A DNA stretch of 64,000 nt from assembly GCF_004570575.1 (NCBI RefSeq), contig NZ_SPPD01000003.1:62001-126000 (forward strand). Direction: 5' to 3'. This document shows positions 49,178 to 59,520 of the stretch, in pieces. A program made the position numbers and the translations under genes. This DNA comes from Streptococcus cuniculi (GTDB taxonomy: Bacteria; Bacillota; Bacilli; Lactobacillales; Streptococcaceae). Position 1 is the first letter of the stretch, and the number at the start of each line of letters is the position of its first letter. Below the pieces are notes generated by a model. The model did no database searches. It saw only the letters and a list, made by a program, of their open reading frames with translations, and was not told the origin of the DNA.

Positions 49178-49917
49178 ACTTCAATTACCCTCGTTTTTTT
49201 CTTTATAGTTGTCATTAGATTGCTATCGGTAGCGAGACAAATCAAATCTGCCTGCCTAATTTCTGCTACTTTTGTAAAAGAAATGTGACCCAGTTTGGAC
49301 GGATCAACCAGTACATACACCTGACTCGCATTGTGCAACACCGTCCGCTTAATGGCTGCCTCTTCCACATCTGGCGTCGTATAGTCATTGGTATCGACCC
49401 CATTCATGCCAAGAAAGGCTTTCGTGAAATGCAACTGACGAATCTGCTCCAAGGCAACTGCCCCAATAGAAGCATCCGTTGAGCCCTTGACCTTACCACC
49501 TACGATAATGGTATAAAACCCTTTATCTACCAGCTTAACAGCATGGTGAACCGAATTGGTGACAATCGTCAAGCCCTTTGCTGATAAATAATCAATCAGT
49601 AGTTCCGTCGTCGTTCCCGCATCGAGAAAGATCACATCGCCGTCCTCTACAAAACTGGCAGCTTTTTGAGCGATCTGCCGTTTTTCTTGAACGTTTTTGA
49701 CAGATTTTTGAACTATTGACTCTTCTTCCTGTAAATTTGGAAGACTTTCAGCCCCACCATGCACACGACGGAGTTTCCCTGCTAGTTCCAATTCATCCAA
49801 ATCACGTCTGACCGTTGATTCAGAAGAATGGAGCAAGTCGACCAGGTCTTCTAAGCGGACAAATTGCTGTTCTTTTATCGTGTCTAAAATGACTTGTTTA
49901 CGTTCTGATTTGAGAAT
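49174..49917 (-). CDS. fruR: DeoR-family fructose operon repressor, apparent ATT start
   Basis: The DeoR helix-turn-helix (LVDLLHSSESTVRRDLDELE) follows the expected start LKSERKQVILDT. The codon before that Leu is ATT at 49915-49917, with AGGAGG 8 bp upstream. The upstream in-frame GTG (49959) lies inside the -10 box, so it is not in the transcript, and a TTG at 49935 lacks a ribosome site. An ATT start, or a lost ATG, is therefore inferred; ATC one codon earlier is the alternative. The C-terminal sugar-phosphate-sensing domain is complete (FLDAGTTTELLIDYLSAKGL). It would repress fruRKA until fructose 1-phosphate accumulates. Confidence 0.85.
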   Translation of the reverse strand: MLKSERKQVILDTIKEQQFVRLEDLVDLLHSSESTVRRDLDELELAGKLRRVHGGAESLPNLQEEESIVQKSVKNVQEKRQIAQKAASFVEDGDVIFLDAGTTTELLIDYLSAKGLTIVTNSVHHAVKLVDKGFYTIIVGGKVKGSTDASIGAVALEQIRQLHFTKAFLGMNGVDTNDYTTPDVEEAAIKRTVLHNASQVYVLVDPSKLGHISFTKVAEIRQADLICLATDSNLMTTIKKKTRVIEV

Positions 49918-49930
49918 GATTTCTACCTCC

Positions 49931-49978
49931 TGCAATCGTTTACAAGAATCATTATACACGTTTTTCTTCCAATGTCAA
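49931..49978 (-). promoter_or_regulatory. fru operon promoter with overlapping cre site
   Basis: On the minus strand: TTGACA (49973-49978), 16-bp spacer, TATAAT (49951-49956), both consensus. TGTAAACGATTGCA (49931-49944), covering the transcription start, matches the cre consensus at 13 of 14 positions, so CcpA repression is likely. Confidence 0.85.
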
Positions 49979-50088
49979 TCATTTTCAGCCAAAATCTTTC
50001 AAAAAAATAAAAAGGGAGTAAAAGTCCGTCAGAAAACCACCGTTCCGACGAATTTCACTCTTTTATGACTCATTTGGAAAGCACCCTC

Positions 50089-51159
50089 TTATCCTTCATC
50101 GGTATTGATGCTGTTGATGATTAACACTTTGAGCACTTCCATTTCCTCAGGTCGACCAATTGTCATGCGGATATAGCCTGCTAAGACGCCGTCAGAATAG
50201 TACTTAAAATCAAACTGATTGGCAAACGCCTCATGGTAAAATCGCTCTGCCTGCTGAAAAGTAAAGGTGACAAAGTTGGTCTGACTAGGAAGAACATGAC
50301 AGCCCTCTAGCTCTGTCAAAAAGCGATAAAAATCTTGTCTTGTTGCCTTGATTTGCTCAATGACTGTCGTCACTTCTTCTTGATAATCAAGGCTTGCTGA
50401 TCCGATTTTTGCCACTACATTTGAGACACTGAAAGGAGGAATAGCCTTATCCAACTCATAAATCAAGCGTTCACAGGCAATCGCAAAGCCCAAGCGCAAC
50501 CCTGCTAAGCCAAAGGCTTTTGAGAGAGTCCGCAAGACTACGAGATGATCGTATTGTCCAACCAAATAGACAAGACTTTGACTGTCTGAAAACTCAATAT
50601 AGGCCTCGTCAAGAACCACCAAACCGTCAAAGCCTTGTAAGACCTTCTCGATTTCTTGCTCATCAAAAGCTACAGATGAGGGATTGTTGGGATTGGACAG
50701 CATGATGACCTTGGCATTTACCTGTTCTGCATAGGCGAGGAGCCTGTCTGCTGATAAGTGCAAACTTCCATCTCTCCACTCCAAAGGACTGGCTTCAAAC
50801 TGGGAATCATGGAGTTGATTGTAGACTTGGTACATGAAAAAGTCAGGGTCTACGGTCAAAAAAACCTCCCCTTTTTTCAAAAAGGTGGTCACAATCATGT
50901 GGATGAGAAAATCTGACCCCACTCCTGCCGTGACCTGTTTCGCGTCCACACCTGCGTAGGCAGCGTACTTTTCAATCACTTCATGATAACAATTGTCACC
51001 GTAATAGAGTAAATCATCTAGCCCAATAGTCTGTGGTAACTGGTTCAACAAAGGACGCCAATCAATAAAACGATTCTCATTATTGGCCAAATCATGGTCT
51101 GCAATACGCTCTAGCTTATACGGTTCCCAGCTCTTTAATTCTTGTCTAAACTCTACCAT
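50089..51159 (-). CDS. Histidinol-phosphate aminotransferase-like enzyme
   Basis: A 356-residue fold-type I PLP enzyme. The Asn/Asp contacts are LSNPNNPSSVAF and VVLDEAYIEFS; the Schiff-base Lys lies in LRTLSKAFGLAGLRLGFAI. It resembles HisC, but no other his genes are nearby; such stand-alone enzymes may use other aromatic or phosphorylated substrates. It is monocistronic, with about 500 bp of repeat-bearing spacer on its upstream side. Confidence 0.85.
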   Translation of the reverse strand: MVEFRQELKSWEPYKLERIADHDLANNENRFIDWRPLLNQLPQTIGLDDLLYYGDNCYHEVIEKYAAYAGVDAKQVTAGVGSDFLIHMIVTTFLKKGEVFLTVDPDFFMYQVYNQLHDSQFEASPLEWRDGSLHLSADRLLAYAEQVNAKVIMLSNPNNPSSVAFDEQEIEKVLQGFDGLVVLDEAYIEFSDSQSLVYLVGQYDHLVVLRTLSKAFGLAGLRLGFAIACERLIYELDKAIPPFSVSNVVAKIGSASLDYQEEVTTVIEQIKATRQDFYRFLTELEGCHVLPSQTNFVTFTFQQAERFYHEAFANQFDFKYYSDGVLAGYIRMTIGRPEEMEVLKVLIINSINTDEG

Positions 51160-51307
51160 TCTCCCTGTTCCTTCACTTTGTATAAATTCACTTTATTTTG
51201 ATATAAAATGAATAATTATCCATTATTGTAGCATAAATTTACAGAAAATCAATCCCCTAGCAAAAAACTTTAGCATCATTTGCTCAATATCGTCATTTCG
51301 TTTCTAC

Positions 51308-51411
51308 CTAAAGGTAGCCACAGCTGTAATCGGCTAAAGCCGAAACATCTGCCTATCCACTAAAGGGATTCTCAGCTGTAATCGGCTAAAGCCGAAACAT
51401 CTGCCTATCTT
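51308..51411. repeat. Two 52-bp tandem repeats with hairpins
   Basis: Units 51308-51359 and 51360-51411. The last 37 bases of the shared part (51321-51357 and 51373-51409) are identical, and each contains the palindrome TCGGCTAAAGCCGA (51330-51343, 51382-51395). They lie in the 498-bp spacer between trmD and the aminotransferase gene, which has no gene I can support. Confidence 0.85.
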
Positions 51412-51494
51412 TTTCATAGTGACTTTTAGCTCGAACACAATTCCGCATGATACAAAAGCTCGTTGACACGACTTACACTCGTTTTATTTCCAAC

Positions 51495-51521
51495 CTCCAA
51501 CAGTCTTCCAGACTATTGGAG
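51495..51521. repeat. Stem-loop in intergenic repeat-like sequence
   Basis: Arms CTCCAACAGTCT and AGACTATTGGAG, 3-base loop, one mismatch. The preceding TTATTTCCAACCT is also found at about 58,295, so this may be a partial copy of the same streptococcal intergenic repeat. Confidence 0.6.
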
Positions 51522-51572
51522 CGAGTACTAAAAGATAAACTAAAAAAGACTACACTAACGTTTTCAGAAGAC

Positions 51573-51604
51573 AAAAAAGCTGGAAACATCTTTCCAGCCT
51601 TTTA
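51573..51604 (-). terminator. Terminator after trmD
   Basis: Arms AAAAAGCTGGAAA (51573-51585) and TTTCCAGCCTTTT (51591-51603), T-run on the minus strand; 54 bp past the trmD stop. Confidence 0.8.
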
Positions 51605-51657
51605 GTTTATTCTCTCCATCATTTCACCAGATTCCATACACTCAAGCTGAACAAGCA

Positions 51658-52380
51658 TTACGAAGGGGACTGTCCTGCTATATCTTCCAACATTTCTGCT
51701 TCTTCTGCTGAAAATTCGTAGTGTTCGAGCAAGTCTGGTCTGCGCTCAAACGTCTTTTTCAAGCTCTCATACAAGCGCCATTTGCGGATATTTTCATGGT
51801 GGCCACTCATGAGGACATCCGGCACGACCATGCCACGAAAGTCATAGGGACGCGTATATTGGGGATATTCCAACAAGCCAGATGAAAAACTGTCATCCGT
51901 GTGGCTCGCTTCCTTGCCGATCACCTCTGGAATCAAACGCACAGTCGCATCTACCATGGTCATGGCAGCCAGCTCCCCACCTGTCAGGACATAATCACCG
52001 AGCGAAATCTCATCTGTCACCAAGGTCTTGATCCGCTCATCATAGCCTTCATAATGACCACAGATGAAAATCAAGTGGTCTTCCTGCGCCAGCTCCTCCG
52101 CATAGGCTTGGTCAAACCGCTTACCAGCAGGATCTAGCAAGATGACACGAGGTGCCTCCTTTTCAATCTGATCATAGGCATCAAAAATCGGCTGCGCCCG
52201 CAAGAGCATCCCTTGACCGCCTCCGTATGGCTCATCATCAACATGGCGGGATTTCTCTGCATTTTCACGAAAATTATGGTACTGAATCTCTAACAAGCCC
52301 TTCTCTCGCGCTTTCCCCACAATCGAATGCTCAAGGGGGGCAAACATTTCTGGAAAGAGGGTCAAAATATCAATCTTCAT
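51658..52380 (-). CDS. trmD: tRNA (guanine-N1)-methyltransferase
   Basis: A 240-residue SPOUT methyltransferase: [20 protein letters not shown], the knot region [13 protein letters not shown] and [16 protein letters not shown]. It methylates G37 of tRNAs to prevent frameshifting. It overlaps rimM by 11 bp; together with rpsP-khpA this is the conserved ribosomal/tRNA cluster. Confidence 0.97.
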   Translation of the reverse strand: MKIDILTLFPEMFAPLEHSIVGKAREKGLLEIQYHNFRENAEKSRHVDDEPYGGGQGMLLRAQPIFDAYDQIEKEAPRVILLDPAGKRFDQAYAEELAQEDHLIFICGHYEGYDERIKTLVTDEISLGDYVLTGGELAAMTMVDATVRLIPEVIGKEASHTDDSFSSGLLEYPQYTRPYDFRGMVVPDVLMSGHHENIRKWRLYESLKKTFERRPDLLEHYEFSAEEAEMLEDIAGQSPS

Positions 52381-52888
52381 CGTCTAATCCTTCTGGAATC
52401 TCTACTTGGACCCGACCAGCTGCTACATCAACCTCAAGGACCACAGGAGGAATGTAAGGTAAGAGCAAATCCCGCTTGCCTTTGCGTTTGATCACCCAGA
52501 CATCATTGGCCCCTGGCTGCAAAATCTCCTTGATGGTTCCAAGCAACGCCTCACCTTCATATACTTCAAGGCCGATGATTTCATGGTAGTAGAACTCTCC
52601 CTCGTCCAAATCTGCCAAATCTTCTTCGGCTACCTTGAGAGTATAATCGCGGTATTTCTCAATATCGTTGATATGGTACATTCCCTTGAACTTGATAATA
52701 TCAAAGTTTTTCACCTTGCGGTGACTGGCAATTTCCACGTTCATGACAAATTGGTTTTTAGGATCAAATAAGGCTAGCTGATTCCCCTTTTTGAAGCGTT
52801 CTTCTGCAAAATCCGTCACAGACAAGACCCGCATTTCTCCCTGCAGACCTTGGGTATTAACAATTGTTCCAACTTTAAAATAATTCAT
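52370..52888 (-). CDS. rimM: Ribosome maturation factor RimM
   Basis: A 172-residue protein with the RimM start ([20 protein letters not shown]) and the PRC-barrel part ([40 protein letters not shown]). It binds S19 and assists 16S 3' domain maturation. It is coupled to trmD. Confidence 0.96.
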   Translation of the reverse strand: MNYFKVGTIVNTQGLQGEMRVLSVTDFAEERFKKGNQLALFDPKNQFVMNVEIASHRKVKNFDIIKFKGMYHINDIEKYRDYTLKVAEEDLADLDEGEFYYHEIIGLEVYEGEALLGTIKEILQPGANDVWVIKRKGKRDLLLPYIPPVVLEVDVAAGRVQVEIPEGLDDED

Positions 52889-52977
52889 GTGCTCTCCAAA
52901 ACTGTATAGTATGTTTCATTTTACCATGTTTGCCTTATTTTCTCAAGACAAGAAAAAGAGCGGAAAATCCGCTCCTT

Positions 52978-53217
52978 TTACTTTTCATCAATGACAAGAC
53001 GAACTTTTTTATCACTTGTCGGAACAGAATAAACAATCGTTCGAATCGCAGAAATTGTGCGTCCTTTTCTGCCGATAACGCGACCAATATCAGACTGCTC
53101 TAAGTCCAAGTGATATTCTAAAAATTCAGGTGTATCAACGATTTTTATCGTCAAGCTATCTGGCTGTGAAATCAAGGGTTTCACAATTGCAATAATCAGA
53201 TTTTCTATCATGTCCAT
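52978..53217 (-). CDS. khpA: KH-domain RNA-binding protein KhpA
   Basis: A 79-residue single-KH protein; the GxxG loop is [16 protein letters not shown]. In pneumococcus KhpA works with KhpB (EloR) in controlling cell elongation and division. The start may be either of two ATGs 6 bp apart. It follows rpsP by 22 bp. Confidence 0.93.
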   Translation of the reverse strand: MDMIENLIIAIVKPLISQPDSLTIKIVDTPEFLEYHLDLEQSDIGRVIGRKGRTISAIRTIVYSVPTSDKKVRLVIDEK

Positions 53218-53239
53218 AAGTGTTCTCTCTTAATTCGTT

Positions 53240-53512
53240 TTACTTTGAGAATTTTGAATCGTGGAATTTTTGCATTACTCCAGCTTTTGAAAGGATGTTG
53301 CGAACTGTATCAGATGGTTGCGCACCGTTTGCCAACCATGCAAGAACGCGGTCTTCTTTCAAAGTTACTTGGTTTTCAGCAACAAGTGGGTTGTAAGTTC
53401 CAACTGTTTCGATGAAACGTCCGTCACGCGGTGCACGTGAATCTGCTACGTTAATACGGTAGAAAGGTTTTTTCTTAGAACCCATACGAGTTAAACGGAT
53501 TTTTACTGCCAT
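53240..53512 (-). CDS. rpsP: Ribosomal protein S16
   Basis: A 90-residue protein ([38 protein letters not shown]). It is a 30S assembly protein. It heads the rpsP-khpA pair, which lies just upstream of rimM-trmD. Confidence 0.98.
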   Translation of the reverse strand: MAVKIRLTRMGSKKKPFYRINVADSRAPRDGRFIETVGTYNPLVAENQVTLKEDRVLAWLANGAQPSDTVRNILSKAGVMQKFHDSKFSK

Positions 53513-53677
53513 TTTCTATGAATCTCTTTTCTTTTATAATAATCGGTGAAATAGCTATACTATTTATCACATGTTCTATTATATCAGATTATTAAAGGGT
53601 GTCAAGAAAAAAACTTGACATCTGATGATTTTTTTATAGGTAGCACTATACTGCTACTTACTCTCTGACTCGTTTCC

Positions 53678-54448
53678 CTATTGTATCTCCTCACTTTTTG
53701 GTTTACGCCAAATACCATAGTGGAATTTCTGATTAGGACGTACTAGGCGCGAAAAACCGAGGTCTTCAAAAATCCTATCTCTGAAATGGGCCTTGAGAAT
53801 AATCTTTTTTCTGGCTACTCGCTTGGCTTCTTCTAAAAGTTCTTCTGTTAAGCGTGACGGATTGGCAAGTCCTGCAAGACCTGCTAAGTTCTGTGATTCA
53901 CGAATCGTTTCAGAAAACATGGGGTCAAAATAGACAATGTCAAAAGACTGACTGGGTTGCCGGCGTAAAAAGGATAGGCTGTCCATTTCGATAACCTCAA
54001 TCGAGCGCATGGCGGAGTTAACTGCCTCATTTCCTGTATCCAACTCCTGCAAGCCCTGGCTGACAAGAAAGGCAATCAGGCGAGACGATTCGATTGCTGT
54101 CACCTGATGACCTGCGCTTGCCATGACGATGCTGTCAGAAGCAAGCCCCATGGTACAGTCGCAAATCCTTTTTGGCCCCTCACCGATAAGTTCTAGCAAG
54201 GGGTCCCGCCCAGATTTGATACGTAAAAGGGCTGTATCTGGGTGGAAAAAGAGGCGCTCGCCTCCCAACTGTTCAAAGACCAGTTTATCCTGATAGAGGA
54301 CCAAGACATGACCGTAACGCTCTTGTAATTTCTTGACTGAATCTTTCCTGCGCTCCACATAAGCCACACCAAACAAGCGTGCAAGGGCTTTTGCACGCGC
54401 CACCAATTCTTTATCCATACCGAAGCTTGTTGTTACAATCCATTCCAT
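53678..54448 (-). CDS. Class I SAM-dependent methyltransferase (RsmJ-like)
   Basis: A 256-residue protein. The SAM motif region is CDCTMGLASDSIVMASAGHQ and the catalytic-type motif is IVYFDPMFSET. It resembles the DUF548/RsmJ family, which methylates 16S rRNA in proteobacteria; the streptococcal substrate is not certain. It is intact and probably has its own transcript. Confidence 0.8.
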   Translation of the reverse strand: MEWIVTTSFGMDKELVARAKALARLFGVAYVERRKDSVKKLQERYGHVLVLYQDKLVFEQLGGERLFFHPDTALLRIKSGRDPLLELIGEGPKRICDCTMGLASDSIVMASAGHQVTAIESSRLIAFLVSQGLQELDTGNEAVNSAMRSIEVIEMDSLSFLRRQPSQSFDIVYFDPMFSETIRESQNLAGLAGLANPSRLTEELLEEAKRVARKKIILKAHFRDRIFEDLGFSRLVRPNQKFHYGIWRKPKSEEIQ

Positions 54449-54502
54449 ACTGCCAGTATACCAAAAAAGATGACTTCTGTCGAAATCATCTTTTTCCAGT
54501 TG

Positions 54503-54817
54503 TTATATAGTTACTTTTGTGCGAATGACTTCTGCATCCAAGTCTGTTGCTGGTGTCCAGCCCGTTGCAAGGCGTTCTTTGATGTAGAGTTTGTTATAGA
54601 GGAATCCCCAAACAATCCTTACTCCAAGACCGAAAACATAAATATCTAAGGCGTGAGAAATAATGATAACCACAATTCTCACACCAAACATGATACCTGC
54701 CCACTTCCAGTCCTGACGGAATACTGGGGCAAGGAATTCAAATAGGAGAGCTGTCCACGAAAATCCAACAGAGACTTGCTTCACTTGTCCAGTAGGACTT
54801 ACTAAATTCACTTTCAT
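54503..54817 (-). CDS. Small membrane protein, HrgC/DUF2628-like
   Basis: A 104-residue protein. It begins MKVNLVSPTGQVKQVSVGFS, then W-rich hydrophobic helices (FEFLAPVFRQDWKWAGIMF; RIVVIIISHALDIYVFGLGV) and ends GWTPATDLDAEVIRTKVTI. It resembles small DUF2628-type membrane proteins. It lies 23 bp after carB, but its role in pyrimidine synthesis is unsupported. Confidence 0.65.
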   Translation of the reverse strand: MKVNLVSPTGQVKQVSVGFSWTALLFEFLAPVFRQDWKWAGIMFGVRIVVIIISHALDIYVFGLGVRIVWGFLYNKLYIKERLATGWTPATDLDAEVIRTKVTI

Positions 54818-54840
54818 TTACATTCCTTATGGATAAAAAC

Positions 54841-57800
54841 TTAAATCGCATTTGTCGTAAAGCTACGGCTTTCGAGCACTTGTAGCATGGCTTCTGCTGT
54901 ATCAAGAGCCGTAAAGAGAGGAGTTCCTGTCTCAATAGCAGAACTTCGGATAATTTGTCCGTCCCCTTCTGCCACACGCTTGGTTCCTACTGTATTGATA
55001 ATCGCCTGCACCTGCCCCCTGCAGACAAGAGCAGGAATATCGTTTTCTTCATCTTCACCTAATTTATTAACAGCAATGGATTCTACCCCATTTGCTCGGA
55101 AGAAGTCACTTGTTCCTTCTGTCGCAAAAATACCGTATCCAATCGCTTCAAAGCGTTTCGCTAGGCCAAGTGCTTCTTCCTTGGTCTCATCAGCAATGGT
55201 AAAGACCACATTCCCAAATTCTTCCAAATGGAAATGGCTGGCTTCAAAAGCCTTATAGAGTGCTTTTTCAAGGGTTCGATCTGTTCCCATTACCTCACCA
55301 GTTGATTTCATTTCAGGACCTAAGAGGCTATCCACCTTGGCAAGTTTTGTAAAGGAGAAAACTGGTGCCTTGACATGGACATTGGCTGACTCTAGATACA
55401 AGCCGTCCTCATACCCCAACTCTGCCAAGGTTTGACCTAAGATGAGCTTGGTCGCCACCTGCGCCATTGGAATATCTGTCACCTTGGACAAGAAAGGAAC
55501 GGTACGACTGGCCCGTGGATTGACCTCAATAACATAGACTGTTTCATCCTTGATGACAAACTGAATATTCATCATTCCGATACAGTTAAGCCCAATGGCT
55601 AGGCGCTTAGTGTAGTCTGCAATGGTCGCTTGAATATCTTTTGATAAGGTCTGGGGAGGATAGACTGCCATTGAGTCTCCTGAGTGGACACCCGCACGTT
55701 CGATATGCTCCATAATCCCCGGAATGAGGACATCTTTACCGTCAGAAATGGCATCCACCTCACACTCCCGTCCGACAATATAAGAATCGACAAGAACTGG
55801 GTGTTCAGGGCTTGCTTTCACAGCTGTCCGCATGTAGCTACGCAAATCCGTCTCATTTTCAACGATTTCCATAGCGCGACCACCAAGGACATAGGACGGA
55901 CGCACCAGAACAGGAAAACCAATCCTGCGGGCTGCCGCTACGGCTTCTTCCTCGTTGGTTGCAGTTTGCCCCGGTGGTTGTGGAATTCCAAGGTCTTTCA
56001 AGGCTTTTTCAAACAAATCACGGTCTTCTGCACGGTCTAAGTCTGCTACTTGGGTACCGATAATCCGCACACCTGCCTTGGACAATGGCTCTGCCAAGTT
56101 AATCGCAGTCTGTCCACCGAACTGGACAATGACACCAATCGGCTGCTCCAATTCTATCACGTTCATGACATCTTCAAACGTTAGAGGCTCAAAATAGAGC
56201 TTGTCTGATACAGAGAAATCCGTCGATACTGTCTCTGGATTTGAGTTCATGATAATGGCTTCATAGCCTGCTGCCTGAATGGCTTTCACCGAATGAACTG
56301 TCGCATAGTCAAACTCGACCCCTTGACCAATCCGAATCGGACCTGATCCCAAGACGAGAACGGATTCTCTCTCCGAACGAATAGATTCATTTTCCCACTC
56401 ATAGGTCGAGTAGAAATACGGTGTTACACTTTCAAATTCAGCCGCACAGGTATCGACCATCTTATAAACTGGAACAATCCCTTGTTCCAAGCGGAACTGG
56501 CGGACTTGCTCTGGGCTTTGCTGCCACAATTCGGCAATCTTGCGGTCTGCAAATCCATTTTGCTTGGCCGTTTTCAGAACACCTGCATTTCCAACATTGG
56601 CTACTAATGCTGTTTCTAACTCGATGATATGGAGCAATTTATCCAAGAAAAAGACATCAATTTTGGTCAGATTGGCAATTTCTTCAACGGTAAAGCCACG
56701 ACGCAGTGCTTCAGACACGTAAAAGAGACGGTCATCTTGTGCTTTGACAATTTTTTCAATCAGCGCATCATCGGTCACCTCTGCCAATTCACTCATTTCG
56801 TTGTGATGGACACCGATTTCAAGCGAACGGCAGGCTTTCAAGAGACTTTCTTCAATAGTGCGCCCAATCGCCATAACTTCACCAGTTGCCTTCATCTGGG
56901 TTCCCAAACGACGCTCACCCTTTTCAAATTTATCAAATGGGAAACGCGGGATTTTGGCAACCACATAGTCCAGCGCAGGCTCAAACATGGCATAGGTAGA
57001 TCCTGTTACAGGGTTTATCATCTCATCCAAGGTCAAGCCAACTGCAATCTTGGCAGCGAGTTTGGCAATCGGGTACCCTGTCGCTTTTGAAGCAAGGGCA
57101 GATGAGCGAGACACACGCGGATTGACCTCGATGACATAGTATTTGAAGCTATGTGGATCAAGGGCCAACTGGACATTACAGCCCCCTTCAATCTTAAGAG
57201 CGCGGATAATGCTCAAGCTGGCATCGCGCAACATTTGGTTTTCAATATCTGATAGGGTTTGAGTAGGGGCAAATACGATGGAATCCCCCGTATGAATCCC
57301 CACAGGGTCAAAGTTTTCCATGTTACACACGACCAGGGCATTGTCTGCACTATCGCGCATTACTTCGTATTCGATTTCCTTAAAACCTGCAATCGACCGC
57401 TCAATCAAACACTGGGTTACGGGAGACAATTTCAAACCGTTTTCTGCAATTTCACGGAGTTCTTCTTCATTGGCACACATACCTCCACCTGTTCCCCCAA
57501 GGGTAAAGGCAGGACGGACAATGACTGGATAGCCGATAGTGCTAGCAAAGGTGATAGCTTCTTCGACGGTATTGACAATCTCCGATTCAGGGATTGGCTG
57601 CCCCAAATCTTCCATCAATTGCTTAAACAAATCACGGTCTTCTGCTTGGTCAATGGCCGACAATTTAGTTCCAAGAAGTTCAACTCCAAGTTCATCTAAA
57701 ATACCTGCTTTGGACAATTCCATGGCCATATTGAGCCCTGTCTGACCACCGAGCGTTGGCAAAAGCGCATCTGGTCTTTCTTTTCGTAAAATCCGAGACA

Positions 57801-58020
57801 CAAATTCAAAGGTAATCGGCTCAATGTAGACCTTGTCTGCAATTTCCTTATCCGTCATAATCGTCGCTGGATTTGAATTGACCAAGACAACACTATACCC
57901 CTCTTCCTTCAAAGCAAGGCAAGCCTGTGTCCCCGCATAATCAAACTCAGCCGCCTGACCAATAATAATCGGACCAGACCCAATCACCATAATCTTCTTA
58001 ATATCACTACGTTTTGGCAT
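54841..58020 (-). CDS. carB: Carbamoyl-phosphate synthase large subunit
   Basis: 1,059 residues in two homologous halves, each with an ATP-grasp domain: [20 protein letters not shown] and [20 protein letters not shown], with [11 protein letters not shown] in the second. The C-terminal allosteric domain follows ([17 protein letters not shown]). It makes carbamoyl phosphate for pyrimidines and arginine. It is separated from carA by 361 bp that holds intergenic repeats, so a second promoter there is possible. Confidence 0.98.
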   Translation of the reverse strand: MPKRSDIKKIMVIGSGPIIIGQAAEFDYAGTQACLALKEEGYSVVLVNSNPATIMTDKEIADKVYIEPITFEFVSRILRKERPDALLPTLGGQTGLNMAMELSKAGILDELGVELLGTKLSAIDQAEDRDLFKQLMEDLGQPIPESEIVNTVEEAITFASTIGYPVIVRPAFTLGGTGGGMCANEEELREIAENGLKLSPVTQCLIERSIAGFKEIEYEVMRDSADNALVVCNMENFDPVGIHTGDSIVFAPTQTLSDIENQMLRDASLSIIRALKIEGGCNVQLALDPHSFKYYVIEVNPRVSRSSALASKATGYPIAKLAAKIAVGLTLDEMINPVTGSTYAMFEPALDYVVAKIPRFPFDKFEKGERRLGTQMKATGEVMAIGRTIEESLLKACRSLEIGVHHNEMSELAEVTDDALIEKIVKAQDDRLFYVSEALRRGFTVEEIANLTKIDVFFLDKLLHIIELETALVANVGNAGVLKTAKQNGFADRKIAELWQQSPEQVRQFRLEQGIVPVYKMVDTCAAEFESVTPYFYSTYEWENESIRSERESVLVLGSGPIRIGQGVEFDYATVHSVKAIQAAGYEAIIMNSNPETVSTDFSVSDKLYFEPLTFEDVMNVIELEQPIGVIVQFGGQTAINLAEPLSKAGVRIIGTQVADLDRAEDRDLFEKALKDLGIPQPPGQTATNEEEAVAAARRIGFPVLVRPSYVLGGRAMEIVENETDLRSYMRTAVKASPEHPVLVDSYIVGRECEVDAISDGKDVLIPGIMEHIERAGVHSGDSMAVYPPQTLSKDIQATIADYTKRLAIGLNCIGMMNIQFVIKDETVYVIEVNPRASRTVPFLSKVTDIPMAQVATKLILGQTLAELGYEDGLYLESANVHVKAPVFSFTKLAKVDSLLGPEMKSTGEVMGTDRTLEKALYKAFEASHFHLEEFGNVVFTIADETKEEALGLAKRFEAIGYGIFATEGTSDFFRANGVESIAVNKLGEDEENDIPALVCRGQVQAIINTVGTKRVAEGDGQIIRSSAIETGTPLFTALDTAEAMLQVLESRSFTTNAI

Positions 58021-58381
58021 AATTTATGATACAAACGCCGTAAAGCGAGGCAAAGGAAAATAGGAAAGTTGGCGCAGACGCACAGGCGTCTAGCGAACTT
58101 TATCTTTTTCCGCAGTCTCGTAGGCGTGTTCACTTCAGCAATTTCAGCCATTTCTGACCCCATTTGCTCAGTAAAACCTGTATCTTCTCCTTTCTTTTCA
58201 TCAACTCTCTAGCTGCCATTGATACTCGTCAAAAATCAAACTCTGACATCGTTACCTCGCCTTGCTGGACTTTTGAGAAAAGTAGTTACTTTTCTTATTT
58301 CCAACCTGAAATAGTTCTCAACTATTTCAACTAGCTTCGGCTTCATTGCCTTGTCAGCCTTCAATTTTTATAGAGTACGAA
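58021..58381. repeat. carA-carB intergenic region with streptococcal repeat elements
   Basis: 58,069-58,098 is a hairpin (AGACGC/GCGTCT core with GTT/AAC outer pairs). From about 58,222 (GATACTCGTCAAAAATCAAA) to 58,378 (TTTTTATAGAGTA) the sequence resembles the widespread streptococcal intergenic repeat with CTCGCCTTG, TATTTCCAACCT-type stem-loop and TAGCTTC segments. No gene seen. The element interrupts the pyr operon and may terminate or process its message. Confidence 0.6.
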
Positions 58382-59470
58382 TCATTTCTTACCTATCTCT
58401 GCTTGAAAGGCATCGATCAATTCCATGAAATCGTCAAATAAGTAGCTCGCATCATGTGGCCCAGGTGCCGCATCTGGGTGGAATTGAACAGAAAAGGCTG
58501 GTTGATAACGGTGGCGAACACCTTCGACCGATTTGTCGTTGATTTCTTCATGGGTAATCATCAAACAGTCTGGCAAGTCCTCACGGGACACTGCAAAGCC
58601 GTGATTTTGGGAGGTAAAATCGACACGCCCCGTTGCAATTTCCCGCACGGCATGGTTAAAGCCACGATGACCAAATTTCATCTTGTAGGTACTTGCTCCA
58701 TTGGCTTTGGCCAACAACTGATGTCCCATACAGATTCCAAAAATCGGGATTTTCCCTTGAATGCCACGAATCATCTCCAAGGCTTCTGGTACATCATCTG
58801 GATCACCAGGGCCGTTCGATAGCATGACACCGTCTGGAGAGAGGTTCAAAATCGCCTCAGCGGTCGTATCAAATGGCACTACGGTAATGTTGCAGTCCCG
58901 CTTTGAAAGTTCCCGCAAAATAGAATGCTTCAAACCGAAGTCAACTAGAACAATATTGCGCCCAATCCCTGGTGCAGGATAGGCTGTCTTGGTTGAAACT
59001 TGTGCGATATTATTGGTTGGCAATACTGTTGCTCGCAATTGATCGGACAGGTGATCGACCGAGTCTCCCTTGTCTGCCAAGGTCGCTCTCATGGTCCCAT
59101 GCTGACGGATAATCTTGGTGAGCGCACGCGTGTCAACCCCTGCGATTCCCGGAATTTTCTTGGCCTTTAAAAACTCATCCAAGGTCATTTGATTGCGCCA
59201 GTTATTAGCACGCCGTGCCCATTCACGAACAACAACCCCCTTACAGGTCGGAGTAATAGACTCATAATCATCTCGATTGACCCCGTAATTTCCCACCAAG
59301 GGATAGGTGAAAGTCAAGATCTGCCCGTTGTAGGACTGGTCCGTAATGGACTCCTGGTAACCTGTCATCCCCGTGTTAAAGACAATCTCTCCCGTCACAT
59401 CAATATCTGCTCCGAAGGCTTCGCCCTCAAAAATCGTTCCATCTTCTAAAATTAACAATCTTGTTGCCAT
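58382..59470 (-). CDS. carA: Carbamoyl-phosphate synthase small subunit
   Basis: A 362-residue glutamine amidotransferase subunit. The triad lies in [11 protein letters not shown] (Cys) and [15 protein letters not shown] (His-Pro-Glu is replaced by His-Pro-Asp); GPGDPDDV is present. It supplies ammonia to CarB. Asp in place of the usual catalytic-triad Glu is the normal streptococcal pattern as far as I recall; this should be checked. It follows pyrB by 50 bp. Confidence 0.97.
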   Translation of the reverse strand: MATRLLILEDGTIFEGEAFGADIDVTGEIVFNTGMTGYQESITDQSYNGQILTFTYPLVGNYGVNRDDYESITPTCKGVVVREWARRANNWRNQMTLDEFLKAKKIPGIAGVDTRALTKIIRQHGTMRATLADKGDSVDHLSDQLRATVLPTNNIAQVSTKTAYPAPGIGRNIVLVDFGLKHSILRELSKRDCNITVVPFDTTAEAILNLSPDGVMLSNGPGDPDDVPEALEMIRGIQGKIPIFGICMGHQLLAKANGASTYKMKFGHRGFNHAVREIATGRVDFTSQNHGFAVSREDLPDCLMITHEEINDKSVEGVRHRYQPAFSVQFHPDAAPGPHDASYLFDDFMELIDAFQAEIGKK

Positions 59471-59520
59471 CGTTTTCCTCCTCGTCTGCTCTCTCTGGAG
59501 CCTGTTAACGTTGTTAGTTA

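Noticed and set aside
49918..49959. GTG at 49959 as the fruR start
   Set aside because: It lies inside the -10 box of a consensus promoter, so it cannot be in the main transcript.
51308..51411. Possible CRISPR array
   Set aside because: Only two units, adjacent without spacer pattern, no cas genes in the window.
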